Shown here: one piece after another, positions 1 through 5,986 of the stretch | Numbering within the stretch: position 1 is the stretch's first letter | How the letters are laid out: each line of letters begins with the position of its first letter | DNA from: Chloroflexota bacterium | GTDB lineage: Bacteria > Chloroflexota > UBA6077 > FW602-bin22 > JACPQP01 | DNA length: 6,398 nucleotides | Assembly: GCA_016190465.1 (NCBI GenBank) | Contig: JACPQP010000167.1 | Coordinates: 1 to 6,398 of the forward strand | Direction of reading: 5' to 3' | Program-made: the position numbers and the translations under genes | The notes under the pieces: generated by a model | Database searches by the model: none | Seen by the model: only the letters and a program-made list of their open reading frames with translations | What the model was told of the DNA's origin: nothing

Positions 1-3000
1 CGCCGGCTTCGACGATCTCGTCGCCCTTGACGATCGCTTCGTACGTCTTGACGCGACCGACGACGTCGTCCGATTTGACCGTCAGCATCTCCTGTAGGAT
101 GTGCGCCGCACCGTAGGCTTCGAGCGCCCAGACCTCCATCTCGCCGAATCGCTGACCGCCGAACTGAGCCTTTCCACCGAGCGGCTGCTGGGTGATCAGG
201 CTGTACGGACCAGTCGACCGGGCGTGAATCTTGTCCTCGACCAGGTGGATCAGCTTCATCATATAGATCGTGCCGACGGTGACCGGCTGATCGAACGGCT
301 GGCCGGTTCGGCCATCGCGGAGAACGATCTTTCCGCTCGCCGGCAGGCCAGCCCGCTCGAGCTCGCCCTGGATCTGGTCTTCGCGAGCACCGTCAAAGAC
401 GGGCGACGCAACCTTCACGCCCAGAGCCGACGCCGCCCAGCCCAGGTGGGTCTCCAGGATCTGTCCCACATTCATCCGGGATGGCACGCCGATCGGGTTG
501 AGGACGATGTCTACGGTCGTGCCATCCGGCAGGAATGGCATGTCCTCGACCGGTAAGATGCGGGCGATGACCCCCTTGTTGCCGTGACGGCCGGCCACCT
601 TGTCGCCCTCGGAGATCTTGCGCTTCTGGGCGATCGAGACACGGACAAGCTGGTTGACGCCGGCGGGTAGCTCGTCGTGGTTCTCACGGGAGAAAACCCG
701 GACGTCGACGACCTTGCCGTGCTCGCCGTGCGGCACGCGCAGGCTGGTATCCTTTACCTCGCGCGCCTTCTCCCCAAAGATCGCGCGGAGCAACCGTTCC
801 TCGGCCGTCAACTCGGTCTCGCCCTTGGGGGTGATCTTGCCGACGAGAATGTCGTTGGGGCCCACCTCGGCGCCGACACGGATGATGCCCCGTTCATCCA
901 GATCGCCCAGCGCCTCGTCGCCGACGTTCGGAATATCGCGGGTGATCTCCTCCGGGCCCAGCTTCGTGTCCCGGGCTTCGGTCTCGTGCTTCTCGATGTG
1001 GATCGAGGTGAACTTGTCTTCGCGGACGAGCGTCTCCGAGATGATGATCGCGTCCTCGAAATTGTAGCCCTCCCAGGACATGAACGCGACCAGGACGTTC
1101 TGGCCCAACGCGAGCTCGCCGCTGTCGGTTGACAGACTATCGGCCAGTGGCTGTCCAGCCCGTACCTTCATCCCGACGTCGACGATTGGGCGTTGATTGA
1201 TGCAGGTGCCCTGGTTCGAACGAACGAACTTGCGCAGCTTGTAGGTGGTCTCGCCGCCACCACGCGAATCGGCATAACGGACGATGATCTCCCGCGCATT
1301 GGCGCGGATGACCTCGCCGTCACGCTCCGCCAGAATCACCTGGCCGCTGTCGCGGGCCGTCTGCCACTCCATGCCCGTGCCGACAACCGGCGCCTCGGGG
1401 CGGACCAGCGGCACCGCCTGGCGCTGCATGTTCGAGCCCATCAGCGCGCGGTTCGCGTCGTCGTGCTCCAGGAACGGGATGAGTGACGTGGCCGGGCTGA
1501 CGATCTGCCGCGGCGACACGTCCATGAACTGGACCTTCTCCGGTGGCTCGATCGAGAAGTGCTCACCGCGGCGAACCTCGATCCGCTCATCGGCGAACTC
1601 GTCGTTGGCGGTGAGCCGCGAGTTCGCCTGAGCGATCAGATAGCGCTCCTCTTCGTCCGCAGACAGATAGACGATCTCCTCGGACGCGTGGGGCCTGATC
1701 GGCACCGCGACAATCGGCAATGCCGCAATCCGCTTGGCCAGCTTCTCCGTGATCGCAGTGCCCGCTTCGACGACAGGCTGACCAGTGTTCGGATCGAGGA
1801 CGCGCTGCCGCGTGGTCCGGCCGACCAGCAACTCCGGGCGATTCTCGACGCTGCTGTAGACCCGGCGGTAGGGCGTCTCGATGAAGCCGTACTCGTTGAT
1901 GCGGGCAAACGTCGCCAGGCTGCCGATCAAGCCGATGTTCGGGCCCTCGGGGGTCTCGATCGGGCAGATGCGGCCGTAATGGCTGTGGTGGACGTCGCGA
2001 ACATCCATTCCGGCCCGCTCGCGGTTGAGGCCACCCGGCCCGAGGGCCGAGAGGCGCCGCTTGTGAGTCAGCTCAGCCAGCGGGTTCGGCTGATCCATGA
2101 ACTGGGAGAGCGGGCTCCCGCCAAAGAACTCCTTCATCGCGGCGACGATCGGCCGGATGTTGATGAGAGCCGCGGGTGTGGCCGTCTCAGGCTCCTGGAT
2201 GCTCATACGCTCCTTGACGACCCGCTCCATCCGCAGCAAGCCCACCCGGAACGCGCTCTGAATCAGCTCGCCGACCGCTCGGACACGCCGGTTGCCAAGG
2301 TGATCGATGTCGTCGGGCTGGCCACGACCATTGTTGAGCAGGATCATCCGCTCGACGATCTTGACGAGATCTTCCTTCGTCAGAATGCGCTGAGTCAGCG
2401 GCACGCTGAGATCCAGGCGCTTGTTCACCTTGTAGCGGCCGACCTTCCCCAGGTCGTAGCGTCGGAAGTTGAAGAAGAGCGAGTTCAGCAGGTTGCGCGC
2501 GTTGTCGACCGTCGGCGGATCGCCCGGCCGCAGACGGCGGTAGAACTCCAGGAGCGCGTCCTCGGTCGACTTGCTCGGGTCTTTGGCCAGCGTATCGTGG
2601 ATGAACCGCCGCTCCCCCGTGTCGGCGCCTTCGAACAGGGCACGAATCGCCTCGTCAGAGCCGTAGCCGACCGCCCGGAGCAGGGTGGTCACCGGGATCT
2701 TCCGCTTCCGATCGACCTTGACCGAGACCACGTCCTTGTTGCTGGTCTCGAACTCCAGCCAGGCGCCACGGTTGGGGATGAGCTTGGCATGGCAGAGCTG
2801 GCGGCCCGTGGTGGGGTCGGACTCGAGGGTAAAGTAAACGCCCGGCGATCGGACGAGCTGACTGACGACGACACGCTCGGCCCCATTGATGACGAACGTG
2901 CCGTTCGCGGTCATCATGGGGAAATCGCCCATAAAGATCTCTTGTTCTTTGATCTCCCCCGTCCCTTTGTTCAGGAGACGAGTACGCACCCGGAGCGGTG

Positions 3001-3289
3001 CGGCAAACGTCATATCGCGCTCGCGGCACGCCGCCTCCTCGTATTTGGGCTCCCCGATGGTATAATCAAGCAGTTGCAGTTCCAGGTTCTTCCCAGTAAA
3101 ATCAGCAATCGGTGAGATCTCGGCGAGCAGCTCGCGCAGCCCTTCGTCCAGAAACCACTGAAAGGAGTCCAACTGCACACGGATCAGATTCGGCATCGCC
3201 AGGACCTCGTGCAGCCGGGCATAAGACTTGCGGACGACGGTGGGGGACAGAGCCCCATCACGAGTCTGTGGGACCGGGCTTACGGCCAT
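1..3289 (-). CDS. rpoB: DNA-directed RNA polymerase subunit beta (3' end cut by window edge)
   Basis: Catalytic beta subunit of the core RNA polymerase; with beta' it forms the active-site cleft and binds nascent RNA and rifamycins. Reading the minus strand from ATG at 3289 gives 1096 codons with no stop. Landmarks in order: LDSFQWFL (residues 40-47), RSPGVYF (147-153), the rifampicin region with LSQFMDQ and THKRRLSALGPGG (about 390-420), CPIETPEGPNIGLI (442-455), NFEDAI (743-748, equivalent to the E. coli E813/D814 region), and GDKVAGRHGNKG (895-906) with Lys897 and Lys905 matching E. coli Lys1065 and Lys1073. The last visible residues, TVKSDDVVGR onward, lie close to the normal C-terminus, so only the clamp end and any tail are missing. 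The large E. coli lineage insertions (SI1, SI2) are absent. The start is supported by GAGGAG nine bases upstream. No rplL lies directly upstream; the neighbour is a divergent dehydrogenase. Identification is essentially certain. Confidence 0.99.
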   Translation of the reverse strand, partial: MAVSPVPQTRDGALSPTVVRKSYARLHEVLAMPNLIRVQLDSFQWFLDEGLRELLAEISPIADFTGKNLELQLLDYTIGEPKYEEAACRERDMTFAAPLRVRTRLLNKGTGEIKEQEIFMGDFPMMTANGTFVINGAERVVVSQLVRSPGVYFTLESDPTTGRQLCHAKLIPNRGAWLEFETSNKDVVSVKVDRKRKIPVTTLLRAVGYGSDEAIRALFEGADTGERRFIHDTLAKDPSKSTEDALLEFYRRLRPGDPPTVDNARNLLNSLFFNFRRYDLGKVGRYKVNKRLDLSVPLTQRILTKEDLVKIVERMILLNNGRGQPDDIDHLGNRRVRAVGELIQSAFRVGLLRMERVVKERMSIQEPETATPAALINIRPIVAAMKEFFGGSPLSQFMDQPNPLAELTHKRRLSALGPGGLNRERAGMDVRDVHHSHYGRICPIETPEGPNIGLIGSLATFARINEYGFIETPYRRVYSSVENRPELLVGRTTRQRVLDPNTGQPVVEAGTAITEKLAKRIAALPIVAVPIRPHASEEIVYLSADEEERYLIAQANSRLTANDEFADERIEVRRGEHFSIEPPEKVQFMDVSPRQIVSPATSLIPFLEHDDANRALMGSNMQRQAVPLVRPEAPVVGTGMEWQTARDSGQVILAERDGEVIRANAREIIVRYADSRGGGETTYKLRKFVRSNQGTCINQRPIVDVGMKVRAGQPLADSLSTDSGELALGQNVLVAFMSWEGYNFEDAIIISETLVREDKFTSIHIEKHETEARDTKLGPEEITRDIPNVGDEALGDLDERGIIRVGAEVGPNDILVGKITPKGETELTAEERLLRAIFGEKAREVKDTSLRVPHGEHGKVVDVRVFSRENHDELPAGVNQLVRVSIAQKRKISEGDKVAGRHGNKGVIARILPVEDMPFLPDGTTVDIVLNPIGVPSRMNVGQILETHLGWAASALGVKVASPVFDGAREDQIQGELERAGLPASGKIVLRDGRTGQPFDQPVTVGTIYMMKLIHLVEDKIHARSTGPYSLITQQPLGGKAQFGGQRFGEMEVWALEAYGAAHILQEMLTVKSDDVVGRVKTYEAIVKGDEIVEAG
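2042..2122 (-). other. rpoB: Rifampicin-resistance-determining region of rpoB
   Basis: These 27 codons (residues 390-416) align without gaps to E. coli beta 507-533. The residues whose changes usually give resistance are the sensitive type: Gln396 (E. coli Q513), Asp399 (D516), His409 (H526), Arg412 (R529), Ser414 (S531) and Leu416 (L533). Differences from E. coli are at less critical sites, for example Pro in place of Q510 and of N518. Sensitivity is an inference from sequence only. Confidence 0.9.
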
Positions 3290-3298
3290 ACTTGCACA

Positions 3299-3304
3299 CT
3301 CCTC
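3299..3304 (-). promoter_or_regulatory. Ribosome binding site of rpoB
   Basis: The minus strand reads GAGGAG nine bases before the ATG at 3289. This fixes the start of rpoB; there is no competing in-frame start with a comparable site. Confidence 0.8.
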
Positions 3305-3348
3305 AGCACCAGGTAGCGCGGACGCTGGAAAATAGGCAGGGACAATAT

Positions 3349-3378
3349 AATTTAGCACAACGCAATGGTCCCTGTCAA
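3349..3378 (-). promoter_or_regulatory. Candidate sigma-70-type promoter of rpoB
   Basis: The minus strand has a perfect -35 box TTGACA (3378-3373), an 18-base spacer, and a -10 box TAAATT (3354-3349, 4 of 6 matches to TATAAT). The AT-rich block here stands out from the GC-rich surroundings. Transcription would start near 3342, giving a leader of about 50 bases before rpoB. A better-matching TATATT lies four bases further downstream, but its spacing to TTGACA would be too long. A local promoter makes sense because no rplL gene sits directly upstream to supply transcription. Confidence 0.6.
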
Positions 3379-3385
3379 CGTTCAT

Positions 3386-3399
3386 GCGTGCTTGCACGC
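3386..3399. promoter_or_regulatory. Perfect 14-bp palindrome upstream of the rpoB promoter (possible operator)
   Basis: GCGTGC-TT-GCACGC is a perfect 6-2-6 inverted repeat. It ends eight bases before the rpoB -35 box in the direction of transcription, at roughly -44 to -57 from the predicted start. That is a typical place for a dimeric transcription factor acting on rpoB, and it also lies about 90 bases upstream of the dehydrogenase -35 candidate. No regulator can be named. Confidence 0.4.
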
Positions 3400-3486
3400 C
3401 TGCTTATCATCGGTTCTCCATCCCTCTCCCTTCGTGGCACCGGAGCAATCACCTCTCCCTCTTCAATCATCAGCGTAATGCTTCCG

Positions 3487-3515
3487 TTGAACGCGGCCGA
3501 CTGGTGTGCTACGCT
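3487..3515 (+). promoter_or_regulatory. Candidate promoter of the dehydrogenase gene
   Basis: TTGAAC (3487-3492), a 17-base spacer, then TACGCT (3510-3515). Each box keeps the most conserved positions (TTGA of the -35; first, second and last bases of the -10), but matches are only 4 and 3 of 6. The predicted start near 3522 would leave a leader of about 20 bases holding just the ribosome binding site. Plausible but weak. Confidence 0.35.
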
Positions 3516-3530
3516 GTCGAAAAGGGTCTC

Positions 3531-3536
3531 AGGAGG
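3531..3536 (+). promoter_or_regulatory. Ribosome binding site of the dehydrogenase gene
   Basis: AGGAGG, a full anti-16S core, lies five bases before ATG at 3542. It decides the start: an in-frame ATG at 3506 would add twelve residues unlike the family and would place this site inside the coding region. Confidence 0.85.
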
Positions 3537-3541
3537 TTCCT

Positions 3542-4498
3542 ATGCGAGCCACCAGCGCCGCGGTCGTCGCGCCGCGTACGTTCGAGCTGATCGAGCGCGA
3601 TCTGACACCTGGCTTGGGCCAGGTGCTCATCCGAGTCTCCGCCTGCGGTATCTGCCACAGCGAGATGAAGTCGTACCTGGAGGGTCCAGCCAGCGGCCGG
3701 CCGCCACTGCTCCTGGGCCACGAGGCGGCTGGCGAGATCGTCGAGGTGGGGCCAGGCGTGGACGGGTTCGCGGTAGGAAATCGGGTGAGTGGCCTTTTTT
3801 CTCAGGCGTTCGGGACCCACACGCTGGCAGAGTCGACCCGGATCATCCCCGTACCGGCCACGCTCCCCGATGAGCAGGCGCTATTGGAGCCGATCAAGTG
3901 TGTCGTTACGGCGGCGCGGGGTGCTGCCTGTGAGTTCGGCGATTATGTCGTGCTGGTCGGCTGCGGCTACATGGGGCTGCTTGTGCTCTCCTGCCTGCGA
4001 GGCGGAGGTGCTCGGCAGCTCATCGGCATCGACGTCGACCCCACGCGGCTCGAACTGGCCCGCGCGTTCGGCGCGACCGCGGTGGTCGACGCGCGTGGCG
4101 GTCGGCTGGCCGTTGAGGTGGCCGTGCGTGAGCTGACCGGCGGGCGAATGGCCGACGTGGCGATCGAGGCGGCGGGCAACGCCGCGGCGCTGGAGCTGGC
4201 CTGCAACGTGCTCCGACAGACCCGGCCGAAGCTGGTGATGGTCGGCTTCCACAACCGGCCGCAGATGGTGGATCTCACCGATTTCGCCGTGAAGGGGCTC
4301 ATCCTACACGTGACGCACCCATCGTACAGCGCGGATCAAATGGAGGACCTCCGCCGGGCGCTCTGGGCCGTGGAGACGGGCGTCATTCCGGCCGGGCGCC
4401 TCGTGACGCACCGCTACCCGCTCTCGGAGATCGGCCCGGCCTTCGAGGCCGCGCTCGCGCCACGCGACGGGTTCGTCAAGGGGATGGTCGTTATGTAG
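3542..4498 (+). CDS. Zinc-binding alcohol dehydrogenase family protein (medium-chain dehydrogenase, NAD type)
   Basis: A 318-residue cytosolic oxidoreductase of the GroES-like plus Rossmann-fold family (sorbitol/threonine dehydrogenase group). The N-terminal catalytic domain has CGICHSE (35-41) and GHEAAGE (59-65). The catalytic zinc ligands are likely Cys38, His60 and Glu116 of the LEP motif (115-117), as in sorbitol dehydrogenase. The Rossmann part has GCGYMG (140-145), a GxGxxG loop, and an acidic Asp164 after the second strand, which favours NAD over NADP. The C-terminal part ends in FVKGMVVM, close to the family's usual ending. It is about 25-30 residues shorter than typical members: the four-cysteine loop that holds the structural zinc is missing, with RVSGLFSQAFGTHTL (81-95) running straight across its place. 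The substrate cannot be told. It is transcribed divergently from rpoB and followed by a 106-base gap, so it looks monocistronic. Confidence 0.93.
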   Translation: MRATSAAVVAPRTFELIERDLTPGLGQVLIRVSACGICHSEMKSYLEGPASGRPPLLLGHEAAGEIVEVGPGVDGFAVGNRVSGLFSQAFGTHTLAESTRIIPVPATLPDEQALLEPIKCVVTAARGAACEFGDYVVLVGCGYMGLLVLSCLRGGGARQLIGIDVDPTRLELARAFGATAVVDARGGRLAVEVAVRELTGGRMADVAIEAAGNAAALELACNVLRQTRPKLVMVGFHNRPQMVDLTDFAVKGLILHVTHPSYSADQMEDLRRALWAVETGVIPAGRLVTHRYPLSEIGPAFEAALAPRDGFVKGMVVM

Positions 4499-4604
4499 GT
4501 GAGGCCGCCGGCGCTGCGTCCCTCGGGGGAGGCGAAGTGCCGGTAGTGATGGATGCGATGCCACGGGCAGCGTCGCAGCAGGGATGAGAGGAAAGGACCG
4601 AGTG

Positions 4605-5204
4605 ATGGCAACACAGCCGAAGCAGGTGTGGCAGGCACCACCGACCGTTGAGGATGTGCTCCGTCTGGCAAGCAAGGGTCAGCGCTACGAGCTGGTGGAT
4701 GGGGAGCTAGTGGAGATGGCGCCAACAGGGCTGGAGCACGCGGAGATCGAGCTGGAAATCGGGGCCCTGCTACGCGACTACGTCCGACAACACCGGCTCG
4801 GCAAAGTGTTCGCCGGTGAGGCGCTGTTTCGGCTTGACCCGGCGGGCCGATTGGCACGAGCAGCCGATATTGCCTTCATTCAGCGCGAGCGGTTGCCTTC
4901 GAAGGCGATCAAGGGGGCCTTTCCCGGCGCCCCCGATCTGGCCGTCGAGATCGTCTCGCCGGGGGACTCGCCGCAGTCCGTCCAGCGCAAGGTCGACGAC
5001 TGGCTCTCGCACGGCGCTTCTGCCGTGCTCGTCGTCCACCCGGACACCCGCAGCGTGGTGCTCCATCGTCCGGACAGTTCGGTGACGCTGCGCGGCGACG
5101 ACGAACTGAGCCTGGATCCGGTCCTGCCGGGGTTCCGGGTCAAAGTGAGCGAGCTGTTTCCGCCGGAGCTGGGCGAGATAGAAGGTGCGAACGAAGCGCC
5201 ATAG
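4605..5204 (+). CDS. Uma2 family (DUF820) putative endonuclease, copy 1
   Basis: A 199-residue protein of the Uma2 family, which has a PD-(D/E)XK nuclease fold; its cellular role is not established. Family marks are RYELVDGELVEMAPTG (27-42), His45, ADIAFI (87-92), and PDLAVEIVSPGD (110-121) followed by the Lys of QRKVDDWL (127-134). Likely catalytic residues are Asp88, Asp111, Glu115 and Lys129. The segment VLVVHPDTRSVVLHRP (141-156) matches the family's final strands. No signal peptide or membrane segment is seen. The start at 4605 is chosen because AAAGGA lies seven bases upstream and because the MA start aligns with the two paralogues; an in-frame ATG at 4584 has no usable site. It is the first of three tandem copies and is about 78% identical to copy 2. 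A nuclease role is inferred from family only. Confidence 0.92.
   Translation: MATQPKQVWQAPPTVEDVLRLASKGQRYELVDGELVEMAPTGLEHAEIELEIGALLRDYVRQHRLGKVFAGEALFRLDPAGRLARAADIAFIQRERLPSKAIKGAFPGAPDLAVEIVSPGDSPQSVQRKVDDWLSHGASAVLVVHPDTRSVVLHRPDSSVTLRGDDELSLDPVLPGFRVKVSELFPPELGEIEGANEAP
4929..5006 (+). repeat. 78-base block identical to 6314-6391 (in copies 1 and 3)
   Basis: This stretch of copy 1, from the PDLAVE motif through VDDWL, is identical base for base to the same stretch of copy 3. Copy 2, lying between them, has synonymous and other changes here, for example CTC for CTG, GAA for GAG, CGG for CGC and CAC for GAC. The block covers the presumed catalytic Asp111, Glu115 and Lys129. Confidence 0.9.
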
Positions 5205-5243
5205 GCGACGAGAGAGGAGCGACGAGAGAGGAGCGACGAGAGA
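5205..5243 (+). repeat. 14-base tandem repeat, 2.8 units, after Uma2 copy 1
   Basis: Starting at the first base after the copy 1 stop codon, the unit GCGACGAGAGAGGA occurs at 5205-5218 and 5219-5232, and its first eleven bases again at 5233-5243. Units are perfect. The strand is strongly purine-rich. It fills the first half of the 85-base spacer between copies 1 and 2. Confidence 0.9.
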
Positions 5244-5265
5244 CTCTCCTCCCCCCTCTCTCCTC
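5221..5265 (+). repeat. Imperfect palindrome in the spacer between Uma2 copies 1 and 2
   Basis: The arm 5221-5242 (purine-rich, made of the tandem repeat) is complementary at 18 of 22 positions to the arm 5244-5265 (an unbroken run of 22 pyrimidines), with a single central base. The centre GAGAG-A-CTCTC is perfect. In RNA it would fold into a long hairpin between the two cistrons. It has no U-tract after it, so it is not a classic intrinsic terminator; it could slow readthrough, protect a transcript end, or simply be a relic of repeat inversion. Confidence 0.75.
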
Positions 5266-5289
5266 AGTTGAAGAGCGAGGGAGTGACCA

Positions 5290-5880
5290 ATGGCAGCGCC
5301 AGCGAGACGGGTACGAGCAACACCACCGACCGTCGACGACGTGTTCCGCCTGGCGAGCAAGGGACAACGCTACGAACTCGTCGATGGAGAGTTGGTTGAA
5401 ATGGCGCCGACAGGATGGGAGCACGGGCAGATCGAGCGGCGCATCGGGCGGGCGCTGGGTGATTACGTCGACGAACACCAGCTCGGCGATGTCGGCGTGG
5501 GCGAGGTGCTGTTCCAGTTGGATCCGGCCGGCCGGTTGGCGCGGGCAGCGGACGTTGCCTTCATCCGGCGGGAGCGATTGCCTTCGAAGGCGATCACGGG
5601 TGGTTTTCCCGGCGCCCCCGATCTCGCCGTCGAAATCGTCTCGCCGGGGGACTCGCCGCAGTCCGTCCAGCGGAAGGTCCACGACTGGCTCTCGCAGGGC
5701 GCTTCTGCCGTGCTCGTCGTCTACCCGGACTCCCGCAGCGTGGTCCTTCATCACCCGGACAGCATCGTGACGCTGCACGGCGACGACGAGCTGAACCTGG
5801 ATCCGGTCCTCCCGGGATTCCGGGTCAAGGTCGGCGAGCTATTCCCGCCAGAACCGCGTGAGATCCAAGATGCGAGGTAG
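5290..5880 (+). CDS. Uma2 family (DUF820) putative endonuclease, copy 2
   Basis: A complete 196-residue paralogue of the preceding gene, 85 bases downstream. The ribosome site GAGGGAG (5277-5283) lies six bases before the ATG. It keeps RYELVDGELVEMAPTG (27-42), His45, Asp88 in AADVAFI, Asp111 and Glu115 in PDLAVEIVSP, and Lys129. Hand alignment with copy 1 gives 152 identities in 196 positions. Differences are crowded into the first ten residues and residues 43-70, and the rest is nearly the same. Its third-codon choices differ from those of copies 1 and 3 in the YELVDGEL and PDLAVE segments, yet match copy 3 exactly at 5554-5577 and copy 1 around the LPSKAI segment. The intact frame and kept catalytic residues argue for a working gene. 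A nuclease function is family-level inference. Confidence 0.92.
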   Translation: MAAPARRVRATPPTVDDVFRLASKGQRYELVDGELVEMAPTGWEHGQIERRIGRALGDYVDEHQLGDVGVGEVLFQLDPAGRLARAADVAFIRRERLPSKAITGGFPGAPDLAVEIVSPGDSPQSVQRKVHDWLSQGASAVLVVYPDSRSVVLHHPDSIVTLHGDDELNLDPVLPGFRVKVGELFPPEPREIQDAR

Positions 5881-5885
5881 TCAAG

Positions 5886-5907
5886 TCCCCAACTGCGGGC
5901 GTGGGGA
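5886..5907 (+). other. Small hairpin after Uma2 copy 2
   Basis: TCCCCA (5886-5891) and TGGGGA (5902-5907) are perfectly complementary around a ten-base loop, starting five bases after the copy 2 stop codon. No T-run follows, so termination is doubtful. The rest of this 106-base spacer shows only the doubled GATCG near 5937-5946 and the ribosome site of copy 3. Confidence 0.3.
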
Positions 5908-5986
5908 GGTATGAGGGGAAGTCTTCGCGCGGGTGGATCGGATCGACCGCAACGGTACGCAGTGTGGAAAGTGAGGAGCATGCGAG

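Noticed and set aside
101..1631. Several shorter plus-strand open frames over the 3' half of rpoB
   Set aside because: They are shadows of the GC-rich rpoB codons and lack ribosome sites and recognisable domains.
1559..3115. Plus-strand open frame of 518 codons, antisense to rpoB
   Set aside because: It uses the same codon boundaries as rpoB on the other strand. It stays open because rpoB avoids TTA, CTA and TCA codons. The translation resembles no known protein, while the minus strand is unmistakable rpoB.
3346..3351. Perfect TATAAT on the plus strand
   Set aside because: No -35-like box or extended -10 stands at the right distance, and the block overlaps the better-supported minus-strand promoter.
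3291..3400. Two copies of CTTGCAC exactly 100 bases apart near rpoB
   Set aside because: A seven-base match in a 250-base region is expected by chance.
3375..3470. 31-codon minus-strand frame (starts MIEEGEV) in the rpoB upstream region, a possible leader peptide
   Set aside because: It has no ribosome site at its ATG and its stop lies inside the proposed rpoB -35 box, so it would be upstream of the transcript. Its codon use is unlike the neighbours.
3506..3541. Upstream ATG that would lengthen the dehydrogenase by twelve residues
   Set aside because: It has no ribosome site of its own, the added residues do not fit the family, and a strong AGGAGG lies inside the extension just before ATG 3542.
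4520..4533. CCTC-GGGG-GAGG hairpin after the dehydrogenase as a terminator
   Set aside because: The stem has four base pairs only and no T-run follows.
5205..5243. Repeats as a CRISPR array
   Set aside because: The units are 14 bases long and directly joined, without spacers; no cas-like gene is present.
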